Source of the DNA: Caulochytrium protostelioides
Taxonomy: Eukaryota > Chytridiomycota > Caulochytriomycetes > Caulochytriales > Caulochytriaceae
Reading direction: 5' to 3'
Length of the DNA: 64,000 nt
NCBI GenBank assembly: GCA_003615045.1
Contig: ML014160.1
Span: 55,955 to 119,954, forward strand
This document shows, piece after piece, positions 17,903 to 28,072 of this stretch (positions are counted from its first letter, which is position 1; every line of letters begins with the position of its first letter). Made by a program: the position numbers and the translations under genes. The notes beneath the pieces were generated by a model. It made no database searches and was not told the DNA's origin. It saw only the letters and a program-made list of their open reading frames with translations.

Positions 17903-20900
17903 ATGGCGCCGCTCGGCCTCGCCGGGGCCCACGGCCGCTCGATCGAAGCGATCCGCCAGCAGTTTGAGGCGCTGCTGGACGAGCCGCGCCAGACGATCCG
18001 CGACCACGCCGACGCGTACACTGCGTGGCTCGACCAGTACTACGATGCGATTCTCGAGAGCGAAGCCGAGGCCGCCGAGGCGGCTGCCGCCATCGCTGCT
18101 GCTGCTGCTGCCGCCGCCGCCGCGACCACCACCACCGGCGCCGCCACCAGCACGTTACGGCATGCTGCTGACGGTCGACAAGCGATTCGGGGTGTCAGTG
18201 GTGGCGTGATCGCGCCGTCGCTCGCGGGGCCCGACTACAAGACGCTGCTGACGCCGGGCAAAAACATCAAGCGCTTTAAGGGCCTGCCGGACCCCGCCGG
18301 GACCGGCCGCGCCGCCGATCCTGGCAGCCCATCCGTCTTCCCGGCGTCGGCGCGCCGCGACCGCCTCGCTGCCGTCACTGCCGCCACCGCCGCCCCGTCG
18401 TTACTCGCTGGCCCGGGTCTCGCGTCAGCCGTCGCCTCGCCCGCGACTCGGACCGCGGCGGCCACGGCGGCCGCGCCGCCACCCCCGCCTCTGACGGCCG
18501 CCCGCTCGTTCCAGGATCGCCTGCAGACCGCCCAGCACCAGCACCAGGTCGCCCACGTGCAGACGACGGCGCCCGATGGCGCTGCCGCGTCGCCGTCGCG
18601 GGCGACCGAACGCATCTCGATGACGGCGCGGCCCGTCTCGCCGCACCGTACCGCATCCCCGCTCCGCCACGGCTTCGGCACGAGCATTCTGGATCTCGAA
18701 GTGTCCAGCGAACCGGGATCCACCGACGCCCTCGCCGCTCCGGTGGCTGCTGCTGTCACGCTCGCGGCCGCCGCCGCCTCGCCGAGCGCGCCGCCGCGCC
18801 GCGCCTCCTTAGAGCGGCCGATCCCGACATCGCCGCACTCGGTCTTCCATGTGCCCGAGCGTCCTGCCACTGAAGCGACGACGACCGTGACGGCACCGTC
18901 GCCGCTGCCGCCGCCGCCAGTGAGTCCAATGCGCGCGCCTGCCGCCGCCTCCGGCGCCTCGCCACTGCAGCGCGCCTCGCTCGGCCGGCCCTTCAGCGGC
19001 TCGCCTCGCGCATCGCCGGGCGCTCCGCTACCGCAGGCCGCGCCCGTGCCGCTCACGCCCGAGGCCGCGAGCCCCCAGCGCCGCCGACTGCCGTCGCCCC
19101 TGCGCACGGCACAGCAGCCAACGGCGCACCCGCCGTCGCCCCTCCAGCTGCCCGCCACGGCGCCGCTCCAGCGGCCACTGCGCGCGACGCCGGGCCCGAC
19201 CGCCGCCGCCGCCGCGGGCAACACGGTCGCACCCACGCCCACGACGGCGCCGTCGCCCTCGCAGCCGGCCACGACGGCGCCGACGCCTGCCGCCGTCCCG
19301 CCGCCCGCGAGCGACCCGCCCGGCGCGTCGACGGCCGCGGCGGCGAGTCAACCCGCCGCCGCGGCCGCGCCCGCCGCGGTCGGCACCACGCCCGTCAAGA
19401 AGCGCGCAACCAAAGAACTGCGCCTCCCCTCGAGTTTCGGCCTCGGCGGCGCGTTTTCGCTCGCGGACCCGATGGCTGACGCCAGCAGTCCCGCGGGCGG
19501 GCGCGCCGGCGTCCCCCCCGGCCTGTCGGGCGCGCATCCCGCCGACGGCCCCAAGAGCCTGCTCAAGTTCCCCTCCCTCAAAAAGCGCGCCGGCCTCCCG
19601 CCACCACCGTTCGCGGCCGCCCTGGCCTCGGCCGCCGGCGCGGGTGGCGGCGCCGGCGCCGGCGGTGGCGCCGGTGCCGCGCCCGTCGCCGGCTCGACGG
19701 CGCTGTCGGCTGCTGCGCTGGCCGCAACAGCGCCGATCCCGGGGACCGCGGCCCACGCGCTCGTCAAGGGCAAATCGGTGGCATCGGGGCTCGCCGAGCC
19801 CTCCCCGTTCCCAACCCTGGTTCGGCCGGTGGGACCTCGCGGCATGCAGCCGCCGACCCATCGCATCGCCAAGAAGCCGCCGGTCTCGGCCACCAAACCC
19901 GCCTCCGATGCCGCAAGTGGGGACGCGGCATCAGCCGCGGCCCCGGCGTCCATGGCCGCTGATATGACGGCTGACGCCGACCCGCCCTCTGCTCGCACGA
20001 GCCGCTCGCCGTCGCCCACGCCAGCATCGGCGTCTGCACCGGCGCCTGCGCCGGCGTCCATTCAGGCGACCGCGACGGCTTCATCAGAGCCGCTGCCGCC
20101 ACGGCCATCGTCGCCTTCGCCGACCGTGTCTGTCGCGGTGACCGCGGCGGCTACCCCGGCGCCGCCGCCCATCTCGTTGACCACGGTATCACCGCTCTCG
20201 GCATCCGCTGGATCTGCTGGCGGCATGGAAGCACCAACGGTCTCCATCGCCGCGGCGGCGGTCACCGCAACCGCGACCGCGACGCCGTTGACCCTCGCCA
20301 CCACATCGGCGCCGTTGACCGTGATCTCAGCGGCGTCGACGGTCTCCTCAACCGCCACGGCGGCGCCTGCGGCGTCGGCGCCGGCAGCGCCCTTGGCAGC
20401 CGCCGCTGCTGCGACAGGCGAGTCCCTGCTGACGGGCCAGCTGCTCAACATCTCGCAGAAGCTCGCGTCGATACGGCACCAGCGGCAGCGCAGCAGCCGC
20501 AGTCCCGACAGCTCGGCCAGCGCGGCCGCAAGTACGGTGGTTGGCGCCACGGGTCCGGCGCCCTCGACGGCCGCGACGCCCGCCAGTCCGACCGCCGCGT
20601 CACGCCACCCGCGCCCCGTCAGTCAAGCGAGCACGCTCAGCTTTACCAGCGCGGACGGCGACGGCGGCACCGCGGATGCCGACGACGCCGTCGATGCTGA
20701 CGCTCACGCCCACGCCGACACGGACCCCGAGACAGAGACCGATGCGGGCCACGGCGGCGCACATGCGGAGACGGTGGGCGATCTTCGGACCAGCGGAGCG
20801 CATGTCCGATTCAGCAGCGGACCGCCGTCCGCCGCCGATGAGAGTCACGCCGCGGCGGCCACCACGGCGTCGGCTTCCTCCGAGCGCACCTCGCTGCGCA

Positions 20901-23878
20901 CCTCGTCATCGCTGGCGAGTGCGCGCATGTCGCGTGTGAGCACCGCCACGACGACCGCCGCCGCGGCGTCCACGGCGGCCACGCCGAGCACGCGGCGCGG
21001 CTCGAGCCCGACTCGAGCCGACGATGCGAGGCCGGCGTCGGCAGAGTCCCGTGCGCCGGCGCCGTTGCCGAAAGCCTCGTTGCCAGATGCCGAGACGGAC
21101 GATGCGTCGTGGCATACGATTTCGCCGCGTCGTCGTCCCGTCAAGACGACATCGCCGCCGGCCGTTGAGTCGCTGGCCCATATGGCCCATCCGGACCACC
21201 ACCATGGCGCTCCCCCCGCGGCTGCTGCCGCCGCCGGGCTCGACGAGGCCGCCGCCGCCACGGATGCCGCGCGTTTGGCCACGGACGCGCCGCCCATCCC
21301 GGACGTCGAGATGGACGCGGAAGACGGCGACTTCAGCCAGAACATGTCGCTCGTCGACGAAGACGACGACGACAACGATCCACCCGCCGCGCCGTCGCCT
21401 GCGGCCTTCCCCACGACCCTGCCGCCGCCGGCCGCGGCTGCCGTGACGCCGACGCCCCCGGCGCGCCGTCCCGCGGACGCATCCGTCATCCAGCTGCTTC
21501 CGACCAGTCCCGGCGGCGGCGGCCGTTTGCAGCTGATGCTCAGCAGCGGTCTGGCGTCCGAGATCCCGCTGGGCCTCCCGAGTTCGCCCGCCGACGCGGA
21601 GATCCCCGCGACGCCCGCGCGCCGTGCGCATGCCCGCTCGGGCCGCGCCGCGCTGCCGGTGATGCGCGCCCTGGCCTCGTCGCCGCCGGCGCCGGCCGCG
21701 GTGTCTGGCGCCGCGCGTCCTCCCGGACTCGTGCGGCTGCTCATGGATCCGAAGACGGCTTCGCCGCAGAAACCGCCGCGTGCCCCGGCCCCGGCGTCGC
21801 CGGTCCCGGCGCCCTCGGCGGCGTCCTTGCCGCCGCATGCACTACACTCGCCCTATCGCCGGGACGGCTCGCCGAGCACCGGTTCGCCGCACGCGTCGCT
21901 GATCCCGTTCCATGCCGAGTATTCGATGCCACTCGCCGAACCGCACGACCCGTCGGCTCGCCCGACCATGAGTGAGGATGTCGATGGCGTCGACCCGTAT
22001 CTCGCGCCTGACGACGACGACCACAAACATGTCGATGACGATGACGATGAGGGGGACCCCATCGTGGACGACGGCCATGGTCAGCATGATCAGCACGATG
22101 TCGAGCGACAGGACGATGGCCACGACCCCGTTATCAGTGAGGCCGAACCCCGGCCCGAGGAGCGCGAGCGGTCCAACGACCTGCAGACGGCCGTGAGCGA
22201 TGGCCATTCGTCCGGACTTGTGACCCCCGAGGAAGACGCGACGCTCGCGCAGATTTCGCCGTCGCCGTCTCCGCCACCGTCGCCGCCGTCTGATGACCCG
22301 CTTGTGGCGCCCATGCCGTCAAAACGGTCTCGCGAACCCGAGGCTGACGACGCTTTCGAGGGTCACGACGACGCGTCGGCGCGCCGCCCGACATCGTCGT
22401 CGCAGGCGTCGATCCCCTCGACGCGCTCGTCGTCATCCTCGCGCATCTCGAAGCCGTCGGACGCGGGCGCTGATGCGCCGTCGCCGCCGAAGCGCAGCAA
22501 GCTGTCGGACTCAACGGCGCAACGCATCGCCACGACGACGGTGGCCGGCCAGAAACCCAAGTCGGCGTTCGCGCTGCTGGAAGACATGACGCAGCCGGCG
22601 ACGGCCGCGGGCACCCGACGCGTACAGAGCTTCGTGGCGGGCCTAAAGAGCAAGACGGCGAGCGCCGGCGTTCCTGCGGCGCTGAGCGGCACGCGGCCCA
22701 AACCCGTGATCCCCGCGCTCGCGGCCGCCGCGGCGCGCGCCAAGCGCGAGCAGGAGGCCCAGCGCCGTCGGCAGGCGGTGCGCGAACAGATGGCCGCCCA
22801 GCGCGCCGCTCAGCGGGCGCAGCGGTTGGCCGGCACCAGCACCCACCCTACCGGCGGCGCTCTTCGGAAAGCGCCTCTGCCGGCCGCCGCAACAGGCCCG
22901 TCGACCACGACGGCCGCGGCCACCGCCGCCCCAGCCGCAAGCGGCAGCTATGCGCCTTCAGGGACGCGGTCTCGATCAGCGAATGGCCATTCCGCGGCCG
23001 CGGCGCCGGCCGCGTCGTCGTCACGCTCGACGAAGGCTGCCGCCGTGACGGCCCTCTCGACGACCACGACGACGAGTGCCGCTTCGCTACACGTGGCGGG
23101 TCACCGCAAGCGTGATGCCGGCGCCACGACGACGACCACCACCGCCACGACGGTCACGGCCGCTCAGGCGGCCGCAACGCGTCCCACCAAGACCATCGTC
23201 AACGAACGCGGCGAGCTGCCGGAGATCCCGAGCGACTACTCAGACCCGGAGGCGCTGTCGGACGCTGAAGACGCCGACGATGCCGCGTACCTGGAAGGCG
23301 CGACGCGCGCCGATATCGCGGCACCGATGGTCATGCCGACGACGCCGCTGGGCCACAAGTCGCAGACAACGTCCGCCGCCGCCACCACCCTCGCAAGCAG
23401 TGTGGCGCCAGCGACGCCCCTGGCAGGTACGGCTCTGACCACGACGGCCGCGGCGGCATCGACCACGACCACGACCACAACCACAACCACCACGAGCGCG
23501 TCGCCCACGACGCCCGCGCAGCCGACGCGGGCGCGCGATCCCAATATCCCCTTGTGGGCGACGACGCCGCATCTGATTGCAGCGCTGAGCCGGCAGGCCC
23601 GGCGCGACCCCGACGCCATCTTTGGGACGATGCGGCCGCTGCAGCTGGAAGACGTGTTTGCCGAGAAGGATGTGCGGCGGGACCGTGAGCGCGGCGCGGC
23701 GTCGGCGACGGCGGCGCCCGGCGCGCAGCCGTCGACGTCAGCGGCCACGTCGGCGGCCGCCGCGGCTTCACGCAAACGTCTGCGCGGCCGCCCCTCCTCG
23801 GCAGCATGGACCGGCGCTGATGCGCTGACCGCCGAAGAGCGCGACGCGTACCGTCTCCAAATGGGCTATCAGTCCTGA
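17903..23878 (+). CDS. Inner centromere protein INCENP/Sli15 homologue, 1991 aa
   Basis: Scaffold of the chromosomal passenger complex that localises and activates Aurora B/Ipl1. The ends are diagnostic. Residues about 12-50 form a helical CEN-box-like segment (SIEAIRQQFEALLDEP, YTAWLDQYYDAILE) expected to bind survivin/borealin. The C-terminus has LPEIPSDYSD (about 1773) and the IN-box starting IPLWATTPHLIAAL (about 1882), with DPDAIFG and LEDVF, that clamps Aurora. Near 1964 comes RGRPSSAAW, matching the TSS motif phosphorylated by Aurora. A short Lys/Arg/Gln/Glu helix (AKREQEAQRRRQAVREQMAA) before it resembles the single-alpha-helix region. About 1600 intervening residues are Ala/Ser/Thr/Pro low complexity with many S/T-P sites. 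It is much longer than yeast Sli15 (698 aa). In-frame introns cannot be excluded. Confidence 0.88.
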   Translation: MAPLGLAGAHGRSIEAIRQQFEALLDEPRQTIRDHADAYTAWLDQYYDAILESEAEAAEAAAAIAAAAAAAAAATTTTGAATSTLRHAADGRQAIRGVSGGVIAPSLAGPDYKTLLTPGKNIKRFKGLPDPAGTGRAADPGSPSVFPASARRDRLAAVTAATAAPSLLAGPGLASAVASPATRTAAATAAAPPPPPLTAARSFQDRLQTAQHQHQVAHVQTTAPDGAAASPSRATERISMTARPVSPHRTASPLRHGFGTSILDLEVSSEPGSTDALAAPVAAAVTLAAAAASPSAPPRRASLERPIPTSPHSVFHVPERPATEATTTVTAPSPLPPPPVSPMRAPAAASGASPLQRASLGRPFSGSPRASPGAPLPQAAPVPLTPEAASPQRRRLPSPLRTAQQPTAHPPSPLQLPATAPLQRPLRATPGPTAAAAAGNTVAPTPTTAPSPSQPATTAPTPAAVPPPASDPPGASTAAAASQPAAAAAPAAVGTTPVKKRATKELRLPSSFGLGGAFSLADPMADASSPAGGRAGVPPGLSGAHPADGPKSLLKFPSLKKRAGLPPPPFAAALASAAGAGGGAGAGGGAGAAPVAGSTALSAAALAATAPIPGTAAHALVKGKSVASGLAEPSPFPTLVRPVGPRGMQPPTHRIAKKPPVSATKPASDAASGDAASAAAPASMAADMTADADPPSARTSRSPSPTPASASAPAPAPASIQATATASSEPLPPRPSSPSPTVSVAVTAAATPAPPPISLTTVSPLSASAGSAGGMEAPTVSIAAAAVTATATATPLTLATTSAPLTVISAASTVSSTATAAPAASAPAAPLAAAAAATGESLLTGQLLNISQKLASIRHQRQRSSRSPDSSASAAASTVVGATGPAPSTAATPASPTAASRHPRPVSQASTLSFTSADGDGGTADADDAVDADAHAHADTDPETETDAGHGGAHAETVGDLRTSGAHVRFSSGPPSAADESHAAAATTASASSERTSLRTSSSLASARMSRVSTATTTAAAASTAATPSTRRGSSPTRADDARPASAESRAPAPLPKASLPDAETDDASWHTISPRRRPVKTTSPPAVESLAHMAHPDHHHGAPPAAAAAAGLDEAAAATDAARLATDAPPIPDVEMDAEDGDFSQNMSLVDEDDDDNDPPAAPSPAAFPTTLPPPAAAAVTPTPPARRPADASVIQLLPTSPGGGGRLQLMLSSGLASEIPLGLPSSPADAEIPATPARRAHARSGRAALPVMRALASSPPAPAAVSGAARPPGLVRLLMDPKTASPQKPPRAPAPASPVPAPSAASLPPHALHSPYRRDGSPSTGSPHASLIPFHAEYSMPLAEPHDPSARPTMSEDVDGVDPYLAPDDDDHKHVDDDDDEGDPIVDDGHGQHDQHDVERQDDGHDPVISEAEPRPEERERSNDLQTAVSDGHSSGLVTPEEDATLAQISPSPSPPPSPPSDDPLVAPMPSKRSREPEADDAFEGHDDASARRPTSSSQASIPSTRSSSSSRISKPSDAGADAPSPPKRSKLSDSTAQRIATTTVAGQKPKSAFALLEDMTQPATAAGTRRVQSFVAGLKSKTASAGVPAALSGTRPKPVIPALAAAAARAKREQEAQRRRQAVREQMAAQRAAQRAQRLAGTSTHPTGGALRKAPLPAAATGPSTTTAAATAAPAASGSYAPSGTRSRSANGHSAAAAPAASSSRSTKAAAVTALSTTTTTSAASLHVAGHRKRDAGATTTTTTATTVTAAQAAATRPTKTIVNERGELPEIPSDYSDPEALSDAEDADDAAYLEGATRADIAAPMVMPTTPLGHKSQTTSAAATTLASSVAPATPLAGTALTTTAAAASTTTTTTTTTTTSASPTTPAQPTRARDPNIPLWATTPHLIAALSRQARRDPDAIFGTMRPLQLEDVFAEKDVRRDRERGAASATAAPGAQPSTSAATSAAAAASRKRLRGRPSSAAWTGADALTAEERDAYRLQMGYQS

Positions 23879-24079
23879 TTGCCCGTCCTGCCTGAATGAC
23901 TCGAGCCACGGCCACCTATCGTTCATCACGCAACTGATTCTGTTCATGCAACTCAATTAATTTACTGCGGGATGCATTTACTGCGATTTCCAGACCAGAA
24001 ATCAACAAGGGGGAGAGCACGCGACATGAAGCAAAGGGGAGGTGAGTTGTTGATTTCTCCATGCATTCTTTTAAACGGA

Positions 24080-24694
24080 TCAATGCGACCCGAGTGCTAG
24101 TAAACTTACGAGATTGGGACAATGGCGCGGCCGTACGGCGAGCGCGTGGCCCAGAATGCCGAGCGTGCTGAGGAGTAGGGTCCAGAAAGCGGCGGTGCGG
24201 GCGAATGTATAGAGGGCGACGGCCCAAACAGCGACGGTGCTGAAGAGCAAATAGACTTTGGGAATCCGCTGCGTCGGCGAAATATCGAGCGGGTCCTTCA
24301 CGTAGCCGTCGATGAGCGCGAGCGACGCGAGGCCTATAGCGCAGGCCCAGAAGAGAGGCCGCGACATATAGCACCCGAGGGCGAGATTCAGCATCGCACA
24401 GGCGATGTAGTTGGCGTGGAAGCCAGCGAGATTGGCGCGGACGCGGGCGTGCAGCTGGAGCAGGCCGGTCGACAGATCGCCGCCGGACCGGATGTGGGCG
24501 AGCCCCGCGGGCTGCGAGAGCTGCGCGGTGTCAAAAAAGGTGATCCAGGGCTGCAGCCGCCGTGCGACGCTGTGCACGTGGTGCTTCAGGTGGCGCGACC
24601 CCACGTGGGCAATCGAGGCCTGGTCGTCGTGGACCTCCGACCGCAGCGAGGCCGTCGTCGAGGCCGTCGTTGTCCGGCGCGTAGCGTGGGCCAT
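24080..24694 (-). CDS. PRA1/Yip3-family prenylated Rab acceptor
   Basis: A 204-aa ER/Golgi membrane protein of the PRA1 family, which binds prenylated Rab GTPases. The signature is visible: RRLQPWITFFDTAQLSQP, then RVRANLAGFHANYIACA, followed by paired hydrophobic segments (CYMSRPLFWACAIGLASLA; VYLLFSTVAVWAVALYTFA; FWTLLLSTLGILGHALA) flanking a cytosolic loop. The ATG at 24694 is the first in frame. The end is uncertain: a consensus donor GTAAGT (24109-24104) lies after codon CTC. Splicing to an acceptor after 23981 would end the protein at once with TAA, and splicing to 23939 would append NQLRDER. Either would replace the last residues VSLLALGSH. Convergent with INCENP, whose stop is about 200 bp away. 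Confidence 0.85.
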   Translation of the reverse strand: MAHATRRTTTASTTASLRSEVHDDQASIAHVGSRHLKHHVHSVARRLQPWITFFDTAQLSQPAGLAHIRSGGDLSTGLLQLHARVRANLAGFHANYIACAMLNLALGCYMSRPLFWACAIGLASLALIDGYVKDPLDISPTQRIPKVYLLFSTVAVWAVALYTFARTAAFWTLLLSTLGILGHALAVRPRHCPNLVSLLALGSH

Positions 24695-25300
24695 GACGAA
24701 GCGATAGCGATCAGGGTATGGATGCTCAGGCAGAAGAGGGGGTCAGGTAGCGACGAAAAGTCGGCACGCTCGGCCTGCGAGGGAACGATGCTAGCGGGGA
24801 TGGGGTCAATCGAGTCTGAGCGGATGGTTACTGCATACTCCTCCCGTGCTCTCGTTCGCTGATGCGCGCCGCCATGTCGTGAGCAGCTCGAGACAGGGTG
24901 ACATGAATTGCCTGCATGGACAGACGCTTACGTGCGCACTTCAATCCCCTGACGCCCTCGCCGTCGTCTCAGCCGCAGGAGCGAGAGACAGCAGCGACGG
25001 CGCCCTGAGACCGTGGCCAACGGCGATCCCTGCCTGGGGCCTGTCACACAGTGCCGTGCCGTGCGCGTGAGCGCCGCGCCGCCACGGGAGCCCCCGCGGC
25101 CACGGCGGCGCCCTGGACCCTGGCCTGCGGCGGGAGCGGTGCCGCGCCGTCGGCGCCGTCCATACCCGGAAGGGGTCGTTGCCTGCGGAGGCGGCGTGCA
25201 GGCGGAAGCCGCCGGGCACCGTGGTACAGGCCCGCCGCCCGAAGCCCGCCGCCGCTCAGCCGATGAATTTCCGTCATTGGCGGGGACACATGCGCCGCCC

Positions 25301-25328
25301 TCTTGTCTCGTCTTGTCTCGTCTTGTCG
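25301..25328. repeat. Three tandem TCTTGTCTCG units
   Basis: Two perfect copies and one truncated copy (TCTTGTCG) of a 10-bp unit. Confidence 0.85.
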
Positions 25329-25482
25329 GGCGACGATCCTTGAAAGTGCGTGAATCACCGAAGCCTGGGGAGCCATGAGAAACGCCATGATACAGAACAG
25401 CGGTGATGCCGTCGTCGTGAGATGCACGCTGTTGGTGGTTGCTCGTACGTCGAGTAGACGGCGACGTCGCGGTTGTAAGTCA

Positions 25483-25514
25483 TGACCATATGTCAACGAG
25501 TTGACATATGGTCA
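25483..25514. repeat. Perfect 15-bp inverted repeat with a 2-bp centre
   Basis: Arms TGACCATATGTCAAC and GTTGACATATGGTCA flank GA. The arms are AT-rich relative to the genome and each contains CATATG and GTCAAC. It lies at the left edge of the less GC-rich island. Possible roles are a dimeric transcription-factor site, a terminator-like hairpin, or the scar or end of a small inverted-repeat element; none is shown. Confidence 0.9.
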
Positions 25515-26037
25515 ACCCATGCGAGCTGGCACCACAGTTGCTCGGGGGTTTCAACAAGAACCAAAGTCACGCGTGAGTTGTGCATGCACAGGGCTGACTT
25601 CAGACTTTTCATGATGTCGGCTACAATAAAACCGTCCGTTCGACGTGAATCTTTAGGGCTTGTATGTCAGTTTAATACACATGGCCTGTCGCACATGTAG
25701 ACAAGTCTTACCTAAGAAGCTTGACGATTGAATCAAACAGTGAATCAGCACCGGCCCCTATGGTGAGAAGATCTGACACGATTTATGTCAACACGCGTGA
25801 ATGGCCTCCCAGGGATATGTCGCCTCGCACAAGATTGGGAAAGAATGTTCTGAGGCGCAGTGGCGATGCAGCGGATCCGCTGATTGCGATAATGGCAAAT
25901 TTTGGGGCGAAAGGGCGGAAACCGAATGAGAAGTCTGGTGGCGGCTCTCTTGGATCCCCCCTTCTCTTCGGGTCAGTCGGCATGCGGCACACCAGGACAG
26001 GCCCCCCAACTGACCGGCCGGCCCGGCGTCACCGGCC

Positions 26038-26074
26038 CATCCATCCATCCATCCATCCATCCATCCATCCATCC
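26038..26074. repeat. (CATC)n tetranucleotide microsatellite
   Basis: About nine uninterrupted CATC units. Confidence 0.9.
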
Positions 26075-27545
26075 CCCCGGCTGGACCGACCATTGGCGGC
26101 AGCAAGCGACGTATGGTCAAACAGGCGGTACGACGTCAAATGCAGGCTTCACGTGTAAGACGGCTTTCCTCATGGCACGGACAGAGCAGGGCGAGGAAGC
26201 ATACCCGGGTCGGAAAAAGGCGTGGTCGCGGGCCTGAGTTGGACAAAGCGCTGGTGGACCAACACCGTCAATTGACCCCTTCTTTACCGACCCACCATCC
26301 ACCCGGAACACGTATTCAAGATGGTATGCTGCCCCTGCTCCCATTGCGGCCCGCCGTCTGACTCGTTGTCCGGCCCGCCGAGAGCGCTGCGTACCCGGCA
26401 CCACCGGCTTCGGATGTCCGACGGGGGCGACCTCGATGGCCCGTATGACTCGTCGCGACGAGTAATAACAGGCTACTAGGTCGCCGTGCCGACCATCCGA
26501 CATGCACGCGTACCGTCGGGCACGTTCGCTCGACAGATCCGGAATCCGGACGGCCGGAATATCCCGAATGAGAGAGAAAGAAAGAGGAGCCGAGAGCCTG
26601 TACCGAGAAAACGACACGCGTCTGGGCGGACGCGCCGTCGAGGTCGCGCTGCAGAGGTGCTGCTGCCCATGTGTACCGTCTTTTGATGCGAGACGCATGC
26701 CGAAGTGCTGCCCGACCGAGCCGACGTCGATGACTGCCGCCCCCTTGCTGATGCCCATCATCGGCCATCCTGTCGTGCCACCAAGCCGATCCACAGAGCG
26801 CCGACACGTGACAGGAGCAATGCGTCTTGGGGAGCCCACCATGGGCATACCCGCAGGATCGCCGAAGCCACAGCCATCAGGGCGCGGTCGCGATGTGACC
26901 CCAGACGACGTGCCGATTCAATGCATGGGGCGCTCTGCACGGCCGTCCAATGCTGTGCCAGATCCCTTGCCTCGTCTGAATGGACGCGATCGGATCCTGG
27001 ACGCTGTCTGTGCAGCGTCTGCAGTCGCCACGCACCTCTTGTCGCCACACCTTTGCCTTTGCACAAGCTCCATGAGATGCGAATCGGCGGTGCTCATGCG
27101 CGAAGCATTCGAGTGATCGGGCGGGCCGGTCTGCGCCGCGCCGGCGGAGGTAGCGTGGGCACAGGCCATCAGGCATCGGACCCCATAGCTATTAGTCTAT
27201 GCTATTGACCTGTGGCGTCTCTCTGAGCGCGGCTTGCCCTTCGCATGCAGGATAGTCCGGCACCGTCTCCGACTCAGTCATGCGTCAACGCGGTGCCTGT
27301 GCGATCTTCAACATCGCGACGACACCCTCGCCTGCTGCACTGGATGCTTTTGAAGTTTGACGCCGACCAATGGTTGCCCTGCCGCTGTCCTTGTTAGCCA
27401 TACCGGATCGCTCGACGCTCAGCATGCCGGGCTCTGCACGGTCGATACCAGAACGCCAGTAGGCATCAGGCATCCGACATCTTGAAGGCCGCTGGTGCTC
27501 TTTCTTTCTCGCTCTCATCGGCCATAAAATCCGACCCGAGCAGAC

Positions 27546-28072
27546 ATGGTCTACCACCATTCAGACGCCGATGATTGTTATACTCACCTCGCTCTTTGCT
27601 CGTGTCTTTTGATTCTCGTGCACTTTTGATTCGGATTGATCTAGGTCAACGTCCCCAAGACCCGCAACACCTTCTGCTCGAGCAGCAAGTGCCGCAAGCA
27701 CACCCCCCACAAGGTCACCCAGTACAAGACGGGCAAGGCCTCGCTGGTCGCTCAGGGCAAGCGCCGTTACGACCGCAAGCAGTCCGGTTTCGGTGGTCAG
27801 ACCAAGCCTATCTTCCACAAGAAGGCCAAGACCACCAAGAAGGTGCTCCTCCGTCTTGAGTGCACCGTCTGCCGCTCCAAGCACCAGCAGACCCTCAAGC
27901 GCTGCAAGTCCTTCGAGCTCGGTGGTGACAAGGCAAGTTCTTCACCACTCCAAATTTGCTGGGAGACGCGCTTCCCCGAAATGTCTTGTGCGAACAACCC
28001 TACTCACCCTTCATTGTTTCTTTTGTTTTGCCCATCCTACAGAAGACCAAGGGCGCCGCCATCCAGTACTAA
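27546..28072 (+). CDS. RPL42: 60S ribosomal protein eL42 (L42/L44/L36a), three exons
   Basis: Component of the large ribosomal subunit at the E site. The coding exons are 27546-27548 (ATG only), 27645-27932 and 28043-28072. The spliced product is 106 aa, the same length as yeast Rpl42, and starts [14 protein letters not shown] and ends [13 protein letters not shown]. The four zinc-ligand cysteines are present (Cys12, Cys17, Cys74, Cys77), as is [19 protein letters not shown]. Residue 56 is Pro, the form associated with cycloheximide sensitivity in yeasts (Gln56 gives resistance). The first intron directly follows the start codon, as in many fungal RPL42 genes. The second intron uses a GC donor. 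Codons are strongly biased to AAG, CGC and GGT, as expected for a ribosomal protein. Confidence 0.96.
27549..27644 (+). other. eL42 intron 1 (96 nt)
   Basis: Donor ATG|gtctac, acceptor gatctag|GTCAAC. The donor is a weak match to GTAAGT, but the site is fixed by the need for Met followed directly by Val-Asn-Val-Pro-Lys. Confidence 0.8.
27933..28042 (+). other. eL42 intron 2 (110 nt), GC-AG type
   Basis: Boundary GACAAG|gcaagt ... cctacag|AAGACC. The flanking residues GGDK and KTKGAAIQY are invariant in the family, leaving no room for a GT donor. Apart from the second base, the donor matches the ideal AG|GTAAGT consensus, as GC donors usually do. Confidence 0.88.

Larger units (their letters stand above)
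24695..27545. other. 2.85-kb gene-poor region
   Basis: No recognised gene or RNA. It contains three copies of TCTTGTCTCG (25301-25328), a 32-bp palindrome (25483-25514), a less GC-rich island at about 25400-25900 with an AATAAA near 25625, a CATC tetranucleotide array (26038-26074), and the upstream region of the eL42 gene. Open frames around 26117-27208 on both strands show no family features. Confidence 0.6.

Noticed and set aside
26038..26074. CATC array as a telomere-like repeat
   Set aside because: It is a simple tetranucleotide microsatellite and internal to the window.
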